Translations under genes and position numbers: made by a program
The notes under the pieces: model-generated
Database searches by the model: none
What the model was told of the DNA's origin: nothing
Seen by the model: only the letters and a program-made list of their open reading frames with translations
Part shown: piece after piece, positions 24,098 to 49,737 of the stretch
How positions within the stretch are numbered: the first letter of the stretch is position 1
Layout: each line of letters starts with the position of its first letter
Assembly: GCA_022495995.1 (NCBI GenBank)
Contig: JAFEMH010001249.1
Span: 372,001-436,000, forward strand
Direction of reading: 5' to 3'
From: Adenophora triphylla var. japonica
Taxonomy: Eukaryota > Streptophyta > Magnoliopsida > Asterales > Campanulaceae
Length of the DNA: 64,000 nt

Positions 24098-24246
24098 CTG
24101 CAGGTGAACACGGCAAGAATACGTTAATACAGAAGCGACATCAACAGAGTGCACGAACGCATATCTAAATGATGCAACACAGATATAGTTCCCATTTTCC
24201 TAAAATATTTCCATCCCGGTTGGAATATTAACGGTCCTAAAAAAGT

Positions 24247-24490
24247 CAAAACATTTCGAAAACTCCGTCGAATCCGGAACTTTCAAAACACTTCGAAAAC
24301 TCCATCGAATCCGGAACTTTCAAAGCATTTCGAAAACTCCCTCAAATTCGGAACTTTCAAGGCATTTCGAAAACTCCGTTGAATCCGGAACTTTCAAAAC
24401 CTTTCGAAAACTCCGTCGAACCCGGAACTTTCAAAGCACCTCGAAAAATCCGTCGAAGTCGGAACTTTCAAAATATTTCGAACATTTCGA
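24247..24490. repeat. 37-bp minisatellite, about 6 copies
   Basis: The unit, built on TTTCGAAAACTCCGTCGAAT and CCGGAACTTTCAAA, repeats head to tail about six times with a few substitutions per copy. It lies 5' of the first visible exon of the antisense PMD gene, in the Tat 3' UTR. Confidence 0.9.
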
Positions 24491-25207
24491 AAATTTACTC
24501 CGTCCCGAATTAAACTTACTTTAATTTTGGAAAACATATCTAGGCATGAAATTTTGCAACCAAAATTTTTATGTCATCTACCCATAGTGTCAATTGAACT
24601 ACACTCTGGTCAATTTCGATAAAGGCGCATAGCAAAGTCAAAAGCCCCAATCCGGGCACCAAAATCCCTAACTCATTTCTAGTCAAATTTCTAACATTTA
24701 AAGAATGCACTTTCTTAAAATTAATGGAATTTAAAGGAAGTTTACCTGTCTTTCGATCCCTCCTTTGGATTTGTGAGTCTCCCGAGCCGGGTAGAACTCT
24801 GCCGGATTCAATGGAAGAACGGTGGTTCGAATGGTCCGTACCAACCTCGTTCTTTCATTATCGGTTCTTCCATGACGAGCCATTGGTCCCAAATTGGCCT
24901 CCATGTCGATTTTCCCTTGCAAATTTGAGCAAAACTCAAGAAATGGGATGATTTTTCTTCTCTCTTTTCTCTCCTCCTCGTCGGAAATAATGGAGAAATG
25001 GTCCAAATTCACGTCGACCTTGGCGTTGATAAGGACGTGGTCAAATCCAGGTTGAGTCCGGCCGGACTCTTTCTGCAGCTGAAAAAGATTCCTTGCCAAT
25101 TTGGCCCCTCAACTTCTCGCAGTTTCGATTTTACCCCTTTTGGCCCCCAAAAGTGTAAAATCTCCCCCAAGTTAGACCTTTCTAACACCCCATCCCCCAA
25201 GGATCAA
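24491..25207. other. Tat 3' UTR, no gene recognised
   Basis: A minus-strand open frame at 24,731-25,099 (122 residues) has no recognisable domain, and no splice link to the PMD gene could be shown. The second AGTCCGGCCGGACT palindrome lies at 25,055-25,068. Confidence 0.4.
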
Positions 25208-25380
25208 GTCTAGTTAGTTTTTACTAACGCTCGTCTCCAGACGTTAAATTCTCAGTTAGTTTTCACTAACGCCCATCTCCAGACGTTAAATTCTCAGTTA
25301 ATTTTCACTAACAACCGTATCCAGACGTTAAATTCCCAGTTAATTTTCACTAACGCTCGTCTCCAGACGTTAAATCTCAA
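25208..25380. repeat. about 56-bp minisatellite, 3-4 copies
   Basis: Units contain GTTAGTTTTCACTAAC (a small stem-loop) and CTCCAGACGTTAAAT. Copies differ by a few bases. Confidence 0.85.
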
Positions 25381-25945
25381 GCGGACGTTTGACATTCAAA
25401 CGCTCATTCCCGCCCCAAACCGACGTTTGACATTCAAACGCTCAGTCCCGTCTTCGGACATCAAATCACAGTTCCGTCTCCCGACGTCAAAATTCCCATT
25501 GGTTTTCAACAACATTCACTTCTCCGGCCGCCAGTCGTAAGCCCGATCGTCCCACTTCTGCGGCCATCAAGGTAAGCCCGCACAACAATCCCTCTTCGGC
25601 CATCACCGTAAGCCCGAACATTCCTCCCCAGCAGGATCCTAAAACCATCCGTCTAAGAAGAAACGTCAATCAACCCCCTCAGTTCCTAACTGACCCCGTC
25701 ATAACTCTGGACGCTTTTCCCCAGCAATGTGTCAGTCTCTCCCGAGACCACATCCCATTCCTAACCCCGTCGTTAGAACGTCAATCCTTCCGTGTTGTTA
25801 ATAACGCCAGTTTAACACAACCGTTCCCATCATTGCCACCCTATCCCCAGTGGATAAACCTGGCCGTCATCATAAGTCCAGCGCCCAAGGCACGAACGCC
25901 TTATCAATCCCAAGGCACGAACGCCTTCATCTTAGAATAAACGCA

Positions 25946-26205
25946 ACTCTGGTCTGAGGCACCACACGCCCTCTTATGTCCCAACAACTCTGGTCTGAGG
26001 CACCACACGCCCTCTTATGTCCCAGCAACTCCGGTCTGAGGCGCCACACGCCCTCAAAAGTATCAGTAATCCCGGTCTGAGGCACCACACGCCCTCGAAG
26101 GTTTCAGAAATCTCAGGTTCAGACGCCTCATAATAGTCTTCACTCAGGTTCAGACGCCTCACAATAGTCTTCACTCAGGTTCAGATGCCTCACAACAGTC
26201 TCTCT
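25946..26205. repeat. two adjacent minisatellites (about 41 bp x4 and 31 bp x3)
   Basis: The first unit carries GGTCTGAGGCACCACACGCC; the second carries AGGTTCAGACGCCTCA and AGTCTTCACTC. The two share the core CTGAGGC/CAGACGCCTC and may have a common origin. Confidence 0.85.
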
Positions 26206-26398
26206 CAGGTCAAGGTCCCCACGCGCGGCTCCTTGCACCTACGAACTACGATCGGCTTGATTCCCGCTCGGGATACGTAGGAATCCTTTCGCTAAGGGTC
26301 CAGCCAGCTGACCGCCCAGGTCTTTCAAAGTAAGGCATCCCCCGATTTGGTTCCTTATCTTTTTCAACGACCCCACTTCCTTCGGAAGTGACGTCGCT

Positions 26399-26409
26399 GA
26401 GGGGCGAAC
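26399..26409 (+). other. Polypurine-tract-like sequence before 3' LTR
   Basis: GAGGGGCGAAC directly precedes the inferred LTR start TGTAAGTACCC. It is short and not pure purine, so the assignment is tentative. Confidence 0.5.
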
Positions 26410-26813
26410 TGTAAGTACCCATATCCGGATCGCCAAAATCCATTAGAAGTTAACCGGAATCCGTTAACTGGCTCGCTCCAGGTTAACCGGAACCCGTTAC
26501 ACTCCCCGTTCTCAAGCCAACGAGACGTCCCGGGACTGCCCCGTGCATCCCAACGTCAAAGCGTACTCAACACACGTTGTCGCACGTAAAAGTACAGCTT
26601 TCCCTGAAAAACGCACTTTTCGGCACTTTCCGGGGGCATTTCGGACATTTTCCGGACTGTTATTTAAAAAAATGGACAAAATCGGGGATAACGGCACGAA
26701 CTCCCACGAACCTGGTGAGTCATGGGACACGTGGCACGCATGCCATAGCTCCCTCGTCAACATCAATCAAAAATCAGTGTGAAAAGACTAAAATACCCCT
26801 GGTATGCAGTCCA

Positions 26814-26919
26814 AGTCCGGCCGGACTCTTTTGCAGACAATCCAGAATTGCCAGCAAGTCCCTCCAATTTCCAAAGTTTCACAGAACCCCCTGAAATTCA
26901 ACCTCAGTCCGTCCGGACT
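26814..26919. repeat. palindromes AGTCCGGCCGGACT upstream of LTR TATA box
   Basis: A perfect copy starts at 26,814 and a one-mismatch copy (AGTCCGTCCGGACT) lies at 26,906-26,919, about 120 and 17-30 bp before the TATA box. Spacing and symmetry suggest a protein-binding site in U3. Confidence 0.6.
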
Positions 26920-26935
26920 CATCCTGAAATTTCAC

Positions 26936-26945
26936 CTATAAATAC
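26936..26945 (+). promoter_or_regulatory. TATA box of the Tat 3' LTR
   Basis: CTATAAATAC lies about 525 bp into the LTR, a typical Pol II TATA box for plant LTR promoters. Confidence 0.75.
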
Positions 26946-27375
26946 AAACCTCTGTCAAAGCATTTTGACAACAACAAATTCACTCCATTTTCACTCAAGT
27001 CACGGCCCAACTGGTTTTAACCCTCTCCCGAGCTCCCGTTTTGCCTCGATTCGTGTGAAAACTCCGTATTTCGATCAAATACAACCCCCAACACCTCAAA
27101 ACACCGTTCCAAACACTTTTCCGTATTCCGTATATGCCCCCCGAGTCAAAGGAGCTGACCCTAGCCATAGGTAGCGCTCTCTCTCTCTCTAAACTCCCGT
27201 TCCGTCTCGGTTTACGCGGCAGTCGCTACAACCGTTTCAGACGACGTTGTTGAAATGTAGACGTCACCGTCTAACGGGGTCCGATACGTTTTAGTCCTCG
27301 ATCCTCTTCTCTTCCCATAAGAGAAGTAATCTCAGGTTAAAACGGCATTCCGGCCCCGTTTCATTACTTTTTATG

Positions 27376-27600
27376 TCATTTACCAATTCCAGATCGTTTG
27401 ATCCGTCGAACGTCATTTACTTTCTTTTCATTTACAATTCTGGATCGTTTGATCCGTCGATCGTCATTTACTTTTACGCAACTTTACAATTTCGAGCTGT
27501 TTGGCTCGTCGAACGCATTTTACAATTCCGGATCGTTTGATTCCGTCGATACCGCATTTTAATTCTGTCATTTACAAGTCCGAGTCGTTTGGATCGTGAT
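27376..27600. repeat. about 55-bp degenerate tandem repeat in LTR
   Basis: Units share CATTTACAATTCCGGATCG and TTTGATCCGTCGAACG. Four to five copies of varying length are visible in the transcribed part of the LTR. Confidence 0.75.
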
Positions 27601-28528
27601 AGTATTTACTTATCAAAAGACCGAGTCGCAAAACGATTCGTTGATCGCAAATCATTTAATGCTTTTTCCCGTAAAATCGTTAACAATGTAATGCCCAGTT
27701 CAAAACCGGAGTTCGACATTCGAACTCTCTTTCAAAACGCGCGAAATGACGTTTGGCATCCAAACGCTCATCTTCGAACTTAAAAGCCGACTTTTGACAT
27801 TCAAAATCATTTAATGCTTTTTTCCCGTAAAATCGCTAACAATGACACGCCCGATTCAAAACCGGAGTTCGACATTCGAACTCTCTTTCAAAATGCGCGA
27901 AATGACGTTTGGCATCCAAACGCTCATCTTCAAACTAAAAACCGACGTTTGACATTCAAACGCTCCTTTCTTAAAAGTCAACATTTGACACTTAAGACAA
28001 ACAGTTAAAATCAGTATTCGCGCCACTTTTCCTAAAACTTCCAAAACCGACGTTTGCCATTCAAACGCTCGTCTTTTCAAACAGAATCACATAATCAACG
28101 TTTGACATTCAAACCAAGATTAAGCTTGTCATTCAAGTCCCCCATTTCCAAAAATGCCAAACACACACACGCGCACACATTTTCGAGAAAGGTAGAAAGA
28201 CTCGTCATACGAGGCGTTTCAGGTGATCTCAAAATACTCTTCCTGAAACGTAATGTGACCTCCGAACCTAACAATCTCTGGTACTCAAAAAGCTTTTTAC
28301 TCGTTTTTGCTACCAATAAAAATGACTCCCCGTTTTCAAAGCTTTTTCCTAAGTTTTTGCTACCAATAAAAATGACACTATTTTCAACCAATAGCCGTTT
28401 CTCAACGTTTGGGCTCAAAATACAAAAATCGCGTGGCGACTCCTCTCCTTCCCGAAAGCGAGGTTTCAGACACCAAACCTCCGCGAAAGACAACCGCCTT
28501 CGCACCGCGCGAATCCCGGGTAATTTCA

Positions 28529-29516
28529 GGTGGTCACAAGAAGGACCATCCTTGAGATCTATACTCAAGTGTATCTCTTACATATTTTTGTGACCTAAAT
28601 ATATGAGTCTTAAGGATGTTCATCCATGGAAATGGTTCCAAGGTGAACATCTTAGACCAAGGGGGGGGATATTTGCAAGGAAGTAAATAAAGTAGACCAT
28701 TTGAAATGATCATCTATGGAGATTGACTCCAAGATGACCATATTTTTGGTCATGAAAGCAAGTAAAGACTAGTTAATGTAAAAGGGGATAAGGGAAATAC
28801 ATAATAAAAATGTGAATCATTGTAGAGAATCATCCATGGAGATGAACTCCATGGAGATCCTCTTGAATCCTAGGACAAGGGGGAAGGGGGATGAGCAACA
28901 AGTAAGTAAAATCACATCATGGAGATATGAAATGGATGCATGAACAAGGGAGGTTTGAGTGGGGAGAACAAGGGTTTACCAATGTTTCTTGGATTTGTGT
29001 TTAGGGTTTGAAGATTTCAATGGCTTAGGAGTGGTTTTGGAGTGGATTTGAGTTTGGTTTTGGTGTTAGATTTGTGGAAGATGAGTGTTTAAGGCTGTTT
29101 TGAGAGGGAATTTCGGCAGAGTAACAGTAGGAAATAGGAATTTTTGGCCTCTCTAAACTGGAAGAGAAGGGCTGTATTTATAGGTTGGCTGGGGTACAAT
29201 CTCATCTGCGTGGATGATTTCGTAAGTACAAAGTCATCCGTGTGGGTGAGTTCGTCGGTACAATCTCATCCACGAGGATGAGTTCGTTGGCGTGCCTGGT
29301 TTTTGCAGAAAGGTATTTTGGCAGCTTCTATTTAGTCAAAAAAGCATTTTTACTTTGGAAATGATGTTTTCCAGCGAGACCATTGCCCATTTTTTTATTC
29401 CTAAGAGGTCCTTCCTCATTCAAATTGTCTAAATAATGCCCGAAATGCCCCTAAATGATTATAAATCATTAAATTGGGCTGACGGAACACTAATGACCCA
29501 GATTGGGGTACTTACA
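28529..29516 (-). repeat. partial Tat-type LTR in reverse orientation
   Basis: Read on the minus strand from 29,516, the sequence begins TGTAAGTACCCCAATC, sharing the first 11 bases with the Tat LTR at 26,410. A minus-strand TATA box follows at 29,173-29,184. The far end is not resolvable: no TGAAATTACCC-like boundary is seen before 28,528, so the LTR may be truncated or extend as imperfect repeats (around GTCATCCGTG and ATCCATGGAGAT). It is tail-to-tail with the first element. No gene is seen in this stretch. Confidence 0.6.
29173..29184 (-). promoter_or_regulatory. TATA box of the reversed LTR
   Basis: The complement reads CCTATAAATACA, about 330 bp inside the LTR that starts at 29,516, matching the arrangement in the first LTR. 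Confidence 0.65.
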
Positions 29517-30250
29517 ACTATGCGATTAGCAATTATGCGGTATGCAACTATGCGGTATGTAATTATGCAGTAGGCAATTATGCGGTTAGCAATTATGCGG
29601 TATGCAACTATGCGATATGCAACTATGCGGTATGCAATTATGCGGTATGTAACTATGCGGTTTAGCACAATGCGGTTAGCAGAATGCGGTTTAGCACTAT
29701 GCGATTTGCGAAATGCGGTTTAGCACTATTCCATATGCATATTGCGGTTTAGCAGACTGCGGTTTAGCAGACTGCGGTTTAGCAGAATGCGGTTAGCAGA
29801 ATGCGGTTTAGCACTACGCGGTTAGCAAAATGCGGTTTAGCACTATGCAGTTTGCAAAATGCGATTTAGCACTATACGGTTTGCAAAATGCGGTTTAGCA
29901 CAATGCGGTTTAGCAAAAGGCGATTTAGCACAATGCGGTTTGGCACCAAATAAAAAATGGTTTGGCGACATGCCATTTGTTAAATGAAAAGGTTAGGCGA
30001 AAGGCCATTTCTAAAATGAAAAAATTGGCGACATGCTATATTTTAATGAAAAAGGGTTGGCAAAATACCATATGTTAACAATGGAAAAGTCGTGGCGAAA
30101 TGTCATATTTTTAATGAAAAGGTTAGGAAAAATGCCATATCTAAAACGTAAAAATTGGCGATATGCCATATCTAAAACGGAAAAATTGGCGACATGCCAA
30201 ATTTCAAATGAAAAAAATTGGCAAAATGTCACATTTTCTAAAGAAAAATA
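29517..30250. repeat. graded minisatellite block (GCGGTTTAGCA and GGCGACATGCCATA types)
   Basis: The block changes composition along its length. First come units of TATGCGGTATGCAAT (29,517-29,660), then about 18-bp units around TGCGGTTTAGCACTA (29,660-29,940), then about 31-bp units around AATTGGCGACATGCCATA (29,960-30,240). Each type shades into the next through a shared GCGGT/GGCGA core. It lies where the 3' UTR of the reversed Tat element would be. Confidence 0.85.
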
Positions 30251-31077
30251 AGGCGAGATGCCTCGCAAACAACTCGCACATTGAGTCAAACGAAACAAGA
30301 AAATGGTTAAATACTTGCACATTTTCTAGCAAGGCTGTCTAAAGACAAGCCGTACTCCTTCGAAGGGGGAATAAAGGGTATACACCCAACCAAGACAAAA
30401 ACAAGTTTGCTAAAGTTTTTAGCATCCGCTAAAACAAAATTGGTATCTTAAAAAACAAGATTCACAAACCGACATCAAATAGCAAAAGAAAATTCAAAAA
30501 ACGAACAAGTCACATTCATTTCGTCAAAATATGGTTGGTTGTCAACTTGTAAACATTGAAAAATACTCCCTTCAAACTTCATACAAAAAAGGTCAAAATG
30601 GCAAAATTCCATGGAGACCCTGCTATTCTCAAGCTTATAATATTTATCTTGACTAAGCTTCACCAACTTTCATGTGAAGTGCGAGGAGCAACCACCCATT
30701 TCCCAACTCGGGAGCTTCTCGCCAAAACGTATCCAGAGTAATCATATCGCCAACGCATGGCTGCAACTCAAAAAGGAAATTATTCACACCGTATATGTTA
30801 TCTCAACCAAACGACACTCTCCCTTACATGAAAACTGGGAGCAATTCACTTTCCTCCAAATTACGGCCTCGCATCCCGAACTGCTTAATGGGCTCGCATC
30901 CTGAACTGCTCAATAATCGGAATGGAATATAAAAAGTGGTATATGAAAGACTTCTATTATTATAAAGCAAGAGAATCAAGTAATGAATATTCAATAAAGG
31001 ATCAAAATTTTATTCTTATCTTATCTACTCCTTAACTCGCTCATAAATAACCGAGCTAAGGGGTCGGGGGCTTCTAA
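30251..31077 (+). other. noncoding 3' tail of another gypsy-type element
   Basis: No gene is seen. Phrases such as CCGTACTCCTTCGAAGGGGG (30,351 onwards) and the purine tract AAGGGGTCGGGGG at 31,058-31,070 are typical of DNA just before a gypsy 3' LTR. Short ORFs here (for example 30,674-30,904) have no recognisable domain. Confidence 0.45.
31058..31070 (+). other. polypurine-tract-like AAGGGGTCGGGGG
   Basis: It lies seven bases before the LTR-like start TGTGACC at 31,078, on the + strand. Confidence 0.5.
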
Positions 31078-32390
31078 TGTGACCTTAAAATATTCACCGG
31101 AAAATACGATATGCATAATGGGCAAAATGGACATAATAAATATGTGAAAAATGTATAGCATTACGGGGATAAAATGATCATTATCTGGACCCCAAAATAT
31201 GATAATATATATGGCTTCCCAAATGGGCCAAATGGGCCAAGCGAACAAATGGCAAATGAGCAAATGGGAGAATGGGCTAATGGGCTTTAGGGCAAAAGCC
31301 AATCCCCACTCTAAGTAGATAAGGCAGCTTTTCATCCAGAAAAGGAGGTTGAGATCACAGGTTCACTCTCTCTCTTCTTCTCCCAAAATCCCAATTTCTC
31401 TCTCTAAAATGTTCAACATTTATATACTCAAAGAATGGTTTAATGATTCTCACACCGGAGGGTTTTGGGGGGGAAAGACCCCCCACCCCTAATGGTGTCT
31501 TGTTTTCTCAGATTGTTATGGGAGATTCGGAGCCATGGACCACCATTTATCTCATCAAGCTTGGAAATCCATGGTGAGCAGATTTTTTGTAGCATCAAAT
31601 AAGATAGTGCTTATCTTCTTGTAAAAAGTTTGTTATTTGTATTCTCCCCTTATGTACTATAAATAGGGGGTAAGATTTTCATTTGTAATCATCCCTTGAA
31701 GAAATATAAACTTAGTTTCTTACATATCTCTTCCTTCTCCCAATTCTCTCTAGTCAAGTAAGATCTTGTTCTTAAGTCTTGAGTCATAGTTTAAATGTTT
31801 TGTTCTTGAGTCTTCCTGATACAAAGAAGAAAGAGATTGATTGGAAGACTTCTCAAAGCTGCATATAAATAAAGATCATTCAGCAAACAAAGATTATACT
31901 CACGCATCAAGAATTCTTTGAAAGAGAAAACTCCTTATACCTCTCGGATTCAAGATTGCTTTTAGGTTGTGTGTTCAGTTGTTTCTTACATCTGAACATA
32001 TCTAGATTTCTTACAAGTATTTTGTTCTTCTTCTGTCGTAATAAGCTTCCCTTTAATAAGGAAGAATTTTCATTGTTTAGAAATTGGTTATGACTTGATT
32101 TGCTATTTTTATCTTTATTGTTTCACTTATTATTATTTGATTCTATAACTCAGATATTTAATAGTGAAATCTTTTTAATACTTATAGCCATTTTTGGTGG
32201 AGTTGAACCAGTAAACGTTTAAATACTTTGTGTTATTTCTTTTATTCCGCTGCATATTGTAGTTTTTTGGACAGTTGTTTCTAACATCTGTACACACATC
32301 TATTTTTTATTCTGTTGAAACTTGATTTCCTAGATATACTAAAACTTTCAGTAGCCAATGGATTGGCTAAATCCTAGGCCCTAGCACACA
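31078..32390 (+). repeat. LTR-like remnant, right end unresolved
   Basis: It starts TGTGACCTTAAAAT after a purine tract, contains CTATAAATAGGGGG near 31,656-31,675 (a good TATA box) and then a T-rich leader-like stretch. I could not find a matching CA end or a second copy, so extent and identity are uncertain. No gene is visible. Confidence 0.4.
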
Positions 32391-32552
32391 TCTACCTTGC
32401 TTATTTCTAATAATCCCCCCCCCCCCTATTCCTGCACTACCCAAGGATTTATTCCTGTTTGTCCCAAGTTAGAATAAAAGATGAGGGTTGTGATATGCGT
32501 GTAACAGGCAAACGTAAAAACTTTGTTACATAATCATGGCATGCATCCGAAA

Positions 32553-32632
32553 ATGGATACGATGACACATGAGGACTCATATTAGCTGATCCCGAATTAT
32601 TTTGAGGCTAAGGTATTGTTTTTGTTGTTGCT
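32553..32632 (+). mobile_element. 3' tail fragment of a RTE-type LINE
   Basis: GATGACACATGAGGACTCAT, then CCCGAATTATTTTGAGGCTA and a (TTG) tail match the last 80 bp of the LINE at 39,326-39,404 with a few differences. Nothing of the LINE ORF precedes it, so it is a 5'-truncated copy or a SINE sharing this tail. Confidence 0.8.
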
Positions 32633-32719
32633 GAATTCCTCCTGCTACTTGGATTACCTTTAGCAGCACCATCCGTGTTTAATTTAAATTAGCTAAATTG
32701 TGAAGGCCACCAACGAATA

Positions 32720-32725
32720 TTTATT
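32720..32725 (-). terminator. candidate polyadenylation signal of the carboxypeptidase gene
   Basis: The complement reads AATAAA, about 310 bp beyond the stop codon at 33,034-33,036. The interval 32,633-33,033 otherwise holds no gene. Confidence 0.45.
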
Positions 32726-33033
32726 TGCTCTTTCTTCTTATGAGCCATGTTAGTGAGGAAAAGATAATAGAAACTTCATTTGCAACCTAAACTTGGTAAC
32801 ATTTAGGCATAATAAAGAGGTTGAAAATACAATATGGCATACTTGACAGTTGCCACTAATTAAGCTATTCATTATATTCTCCCTCTCAACCACTCTAAAG
32901 TTTTACACCAATCTTAATTTTTTGCTAAAATACTAAAAACCTAACTTACCCTCTCTCCACATTTTCTTTTTCCCTCCCTAAACAATTAAAGATGGCATTC
33001 TTTTGCCCAATGCAATTTAATGACAATAAATCT

Positions 33034-48590
<15,557 letters not shown>

Positions 48591-48685
48591 TTAGGAAGAA
48601 AACAAGAAGAAGAAATGGGGACGGACGGACCTAGTTCTTTGTGCTTTGAATAATTATGAGTTGTGTGCAGTTTCTGATCAGAACT

Positions 48686-48715
48686 GATTAAATAGGGAGA
48701 GAGAGAGAGAGAGAA
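48686..48715 (-). promoter_or_regulatory. candidate core promoter of the carboxypeptidase gene
   Basis: On the minus strand a CT repeat (48,696-48,715, a Y-patch-like tract) is followed by CTATTTAATC at 48,695-48,686, about 105 bp before the ATG at 48,584. A TATA-like box at this distance plus the pyrimidine tract is a usual plant core promoter. Confidence 0.5.
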
Positions 48716-48806
48716 GTGATATGGGCGCAGAGTCAGTGTGTATGGTAAATGGGGCGACCCATTACCCAGTCCGTTTAAAAGACAAACCGTCTTCCCTACA
48801 CCAATG

Positions 48807-49165
48807 GTAAGGGATGGTCAAATCGAATCAAAACCGAAAAATTGAATCGAAATCAGATTGGAAAAGCCTGAAATCGCTATGAACTATCACAAAAATTGGA
48901 ATCAGGGTAATCGGAACCGGTTTGAAGCCGATCCGGTTAAGGGTCACCAAAATGGTGAACCGAACCGGAAAAAGCCCGAAACCGAACGAAAATTCATTAT
49001 TTTTCAATAGAATCGGACCGGAACCGGATCGGAAAAAGCCCGAAACCGGACGAACCGGGGAGAAAACCGAAACCGAATTAATCGGAACCGTGAACAATCC
49101 GGGCCAATTAAGGGTCATACATTTTTCGAACCGAAACCGACTCCGAACCCGTTTTGGTCATCTGT
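48807..49165. mobile_element. hAT-like MITE upstream of the carboxypeptidase gene
   Basis: The sequence TACACCAATG is repeated exactly on both sides (48,797-48,806 and 49,165-49,174), so the duplication is at least the 8-bp CACCAATG. Ends are GTAAGGGATGGTCAAA and, complemented, ACAGATGACCAAAACG, which share GATG-xx-CAAA. The interior is low-complexity with ACCGGAACCGGA-type repeats; overlapping ORFs on both strands (48,828-49,118 and 48,922-49,206) are products of that composition. It ends 222 bp before the start codon. Confidence 0.75.
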
Positions 49166-49216
49166 ACACCAATGTTTATGGTAGATTTTATTTTCTTTCT
49201 TTTTAGCAAAATTTTC

Positions 49217-49623
49217 TCCATCCCACGTAGATCAAAGTTTTGAGTATATTTTTAATTTTCATAGTTAGTTTGACTTTTTCGCTGGACTTAAAAAAAGAGG
49301 TAAACGTTTTTAATATAAAAAGTAAATTAGTAGAGAGAATCGTGAAAATGACAAGTTGGTATCATTGTCGGTTTCAAATAATAAATTAACTAAAAACTTT
49401 AATCTAATATGTAACAGAATAAAAAGAAAATTAATATAATACGAGGAGAGATAATAAGTGAAGAAAGTGTTGTGAGTATAAAAAGTAAAATATTAGAAAG
49501 GATGAGTGAGTGAAATAATAACTGGACTGTTGTTGTAAATATCACAAATGGGTCTCACTGAATTAAAATTACAAAACTTTTTCATTTTAGACAGTCTACA
49601 TCATATGAAGCGGATGAAGGGAG
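49217..49623. mobile_element. possible decayed Stowaway-type MITE
   Basis: TCTCCATCCCACGTAG near 49,217 and GCGGATGAAGGGAGTA near 49,610-49,625 look like diverged termini, with Stowaway-style interior (AGTATAAAAAGTAAA, AGAGAGAATGAGTGG-like). Confidence 0.4.
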
Positions 49624-49737
49624 TATATTCTCTTCGTCTCATTTCAGATTGCAAAATTTGTCATTTTAGGTGTTCAAAAATTCAAAAGTTATAAATAAAA
49701 TATTTATAACTTTTTTTAATTAATGAAACTCACTTAT

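Larger units (their letters stand above)
25384..28120. repeat. dispersed stem-loop motif CGTTTGNCATNCAAACG
   Basis: At least seven copies of GACGTTTGACATTCAAACGC or a close variant occur near 25,384, 25,423, 27,746, 27,905, 27,943, 28,050 and 28,099. Each can form a 6-bp stem with a 5-base loop. They span both the 3' UTR and the LTR. Confidence 0.75.
1..28528 (+). mobile_element. Tat-lineage Ty3/gypsy LTR retrotransposon, 5' end outside the window
   Basis: The order gag, protease, reverse transcriptase, RNase H, integrase on the + strand defines a Ty3/gypsy element. The long region after integrase with antisense genes and tandem repeats is typical of the plant Tat/Ogre/Retand group. The 3' LTR is placed at 26,410-28,528; the 5' LTR must lie left of base 1, because base 1 is already internal leader. 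The element is interrupted at 11,477-19,451 by a copia element, so the host element accounts for about 20.5 kb of the span. In-frame stops (for example at 1991, 2756 and 9125) and several frameshifts show that the copy is dead for autonomous transposition. Lineage is inferred from organisation and motif style, not from a tree. Confidence 0.85.
26410..28528 (+). repeat. 3' LTR of the Tat element
   Basis: The left end TGTAAGTACCC and the right end GGGTAATTTCA are imperfect inverted repeats of each other (9 of 11 bases), and they start TG and end CA. Inside are a TATA box at 26,936 and AATAAA at about 28,314 and 28,368, the order expected for U3-R-U5. The left TSD partner lies outside the window, so a duplication cannot be tested here (right flank GGTGG). 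The TGTAAGTACCC terminus recurs, inverted, at 29,516. Confidence 0.7.

Noticed and set aside
24247..24490. Regularly spaced repeats resembling a CRISPR array
   Set aside because: Units are contiguous with no unique spacers, and the context is a plant retrotransposon; it is a minisatellite.
24731..25099. Upstream exon of the antisense PMD gene
   Set aside because: The 122-residue frame has no PMD motif and no splice link to the exon at 24,097 could be shown.
31078..32390. A full LTR retrotransposon beginning at 31,078
   Set aside because: Only one LTR-like start and a TATA box are seen; no matching end, no second copy and no coding region, so only a remnant was annotated.
48828..49206. Overlapping ORFs with Arg/Pro-rich repeats on both strands
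   Set aside because: They lie in the low-complexity interior of the hAT-like MITE and change with its ACCGGAA-type repeats.
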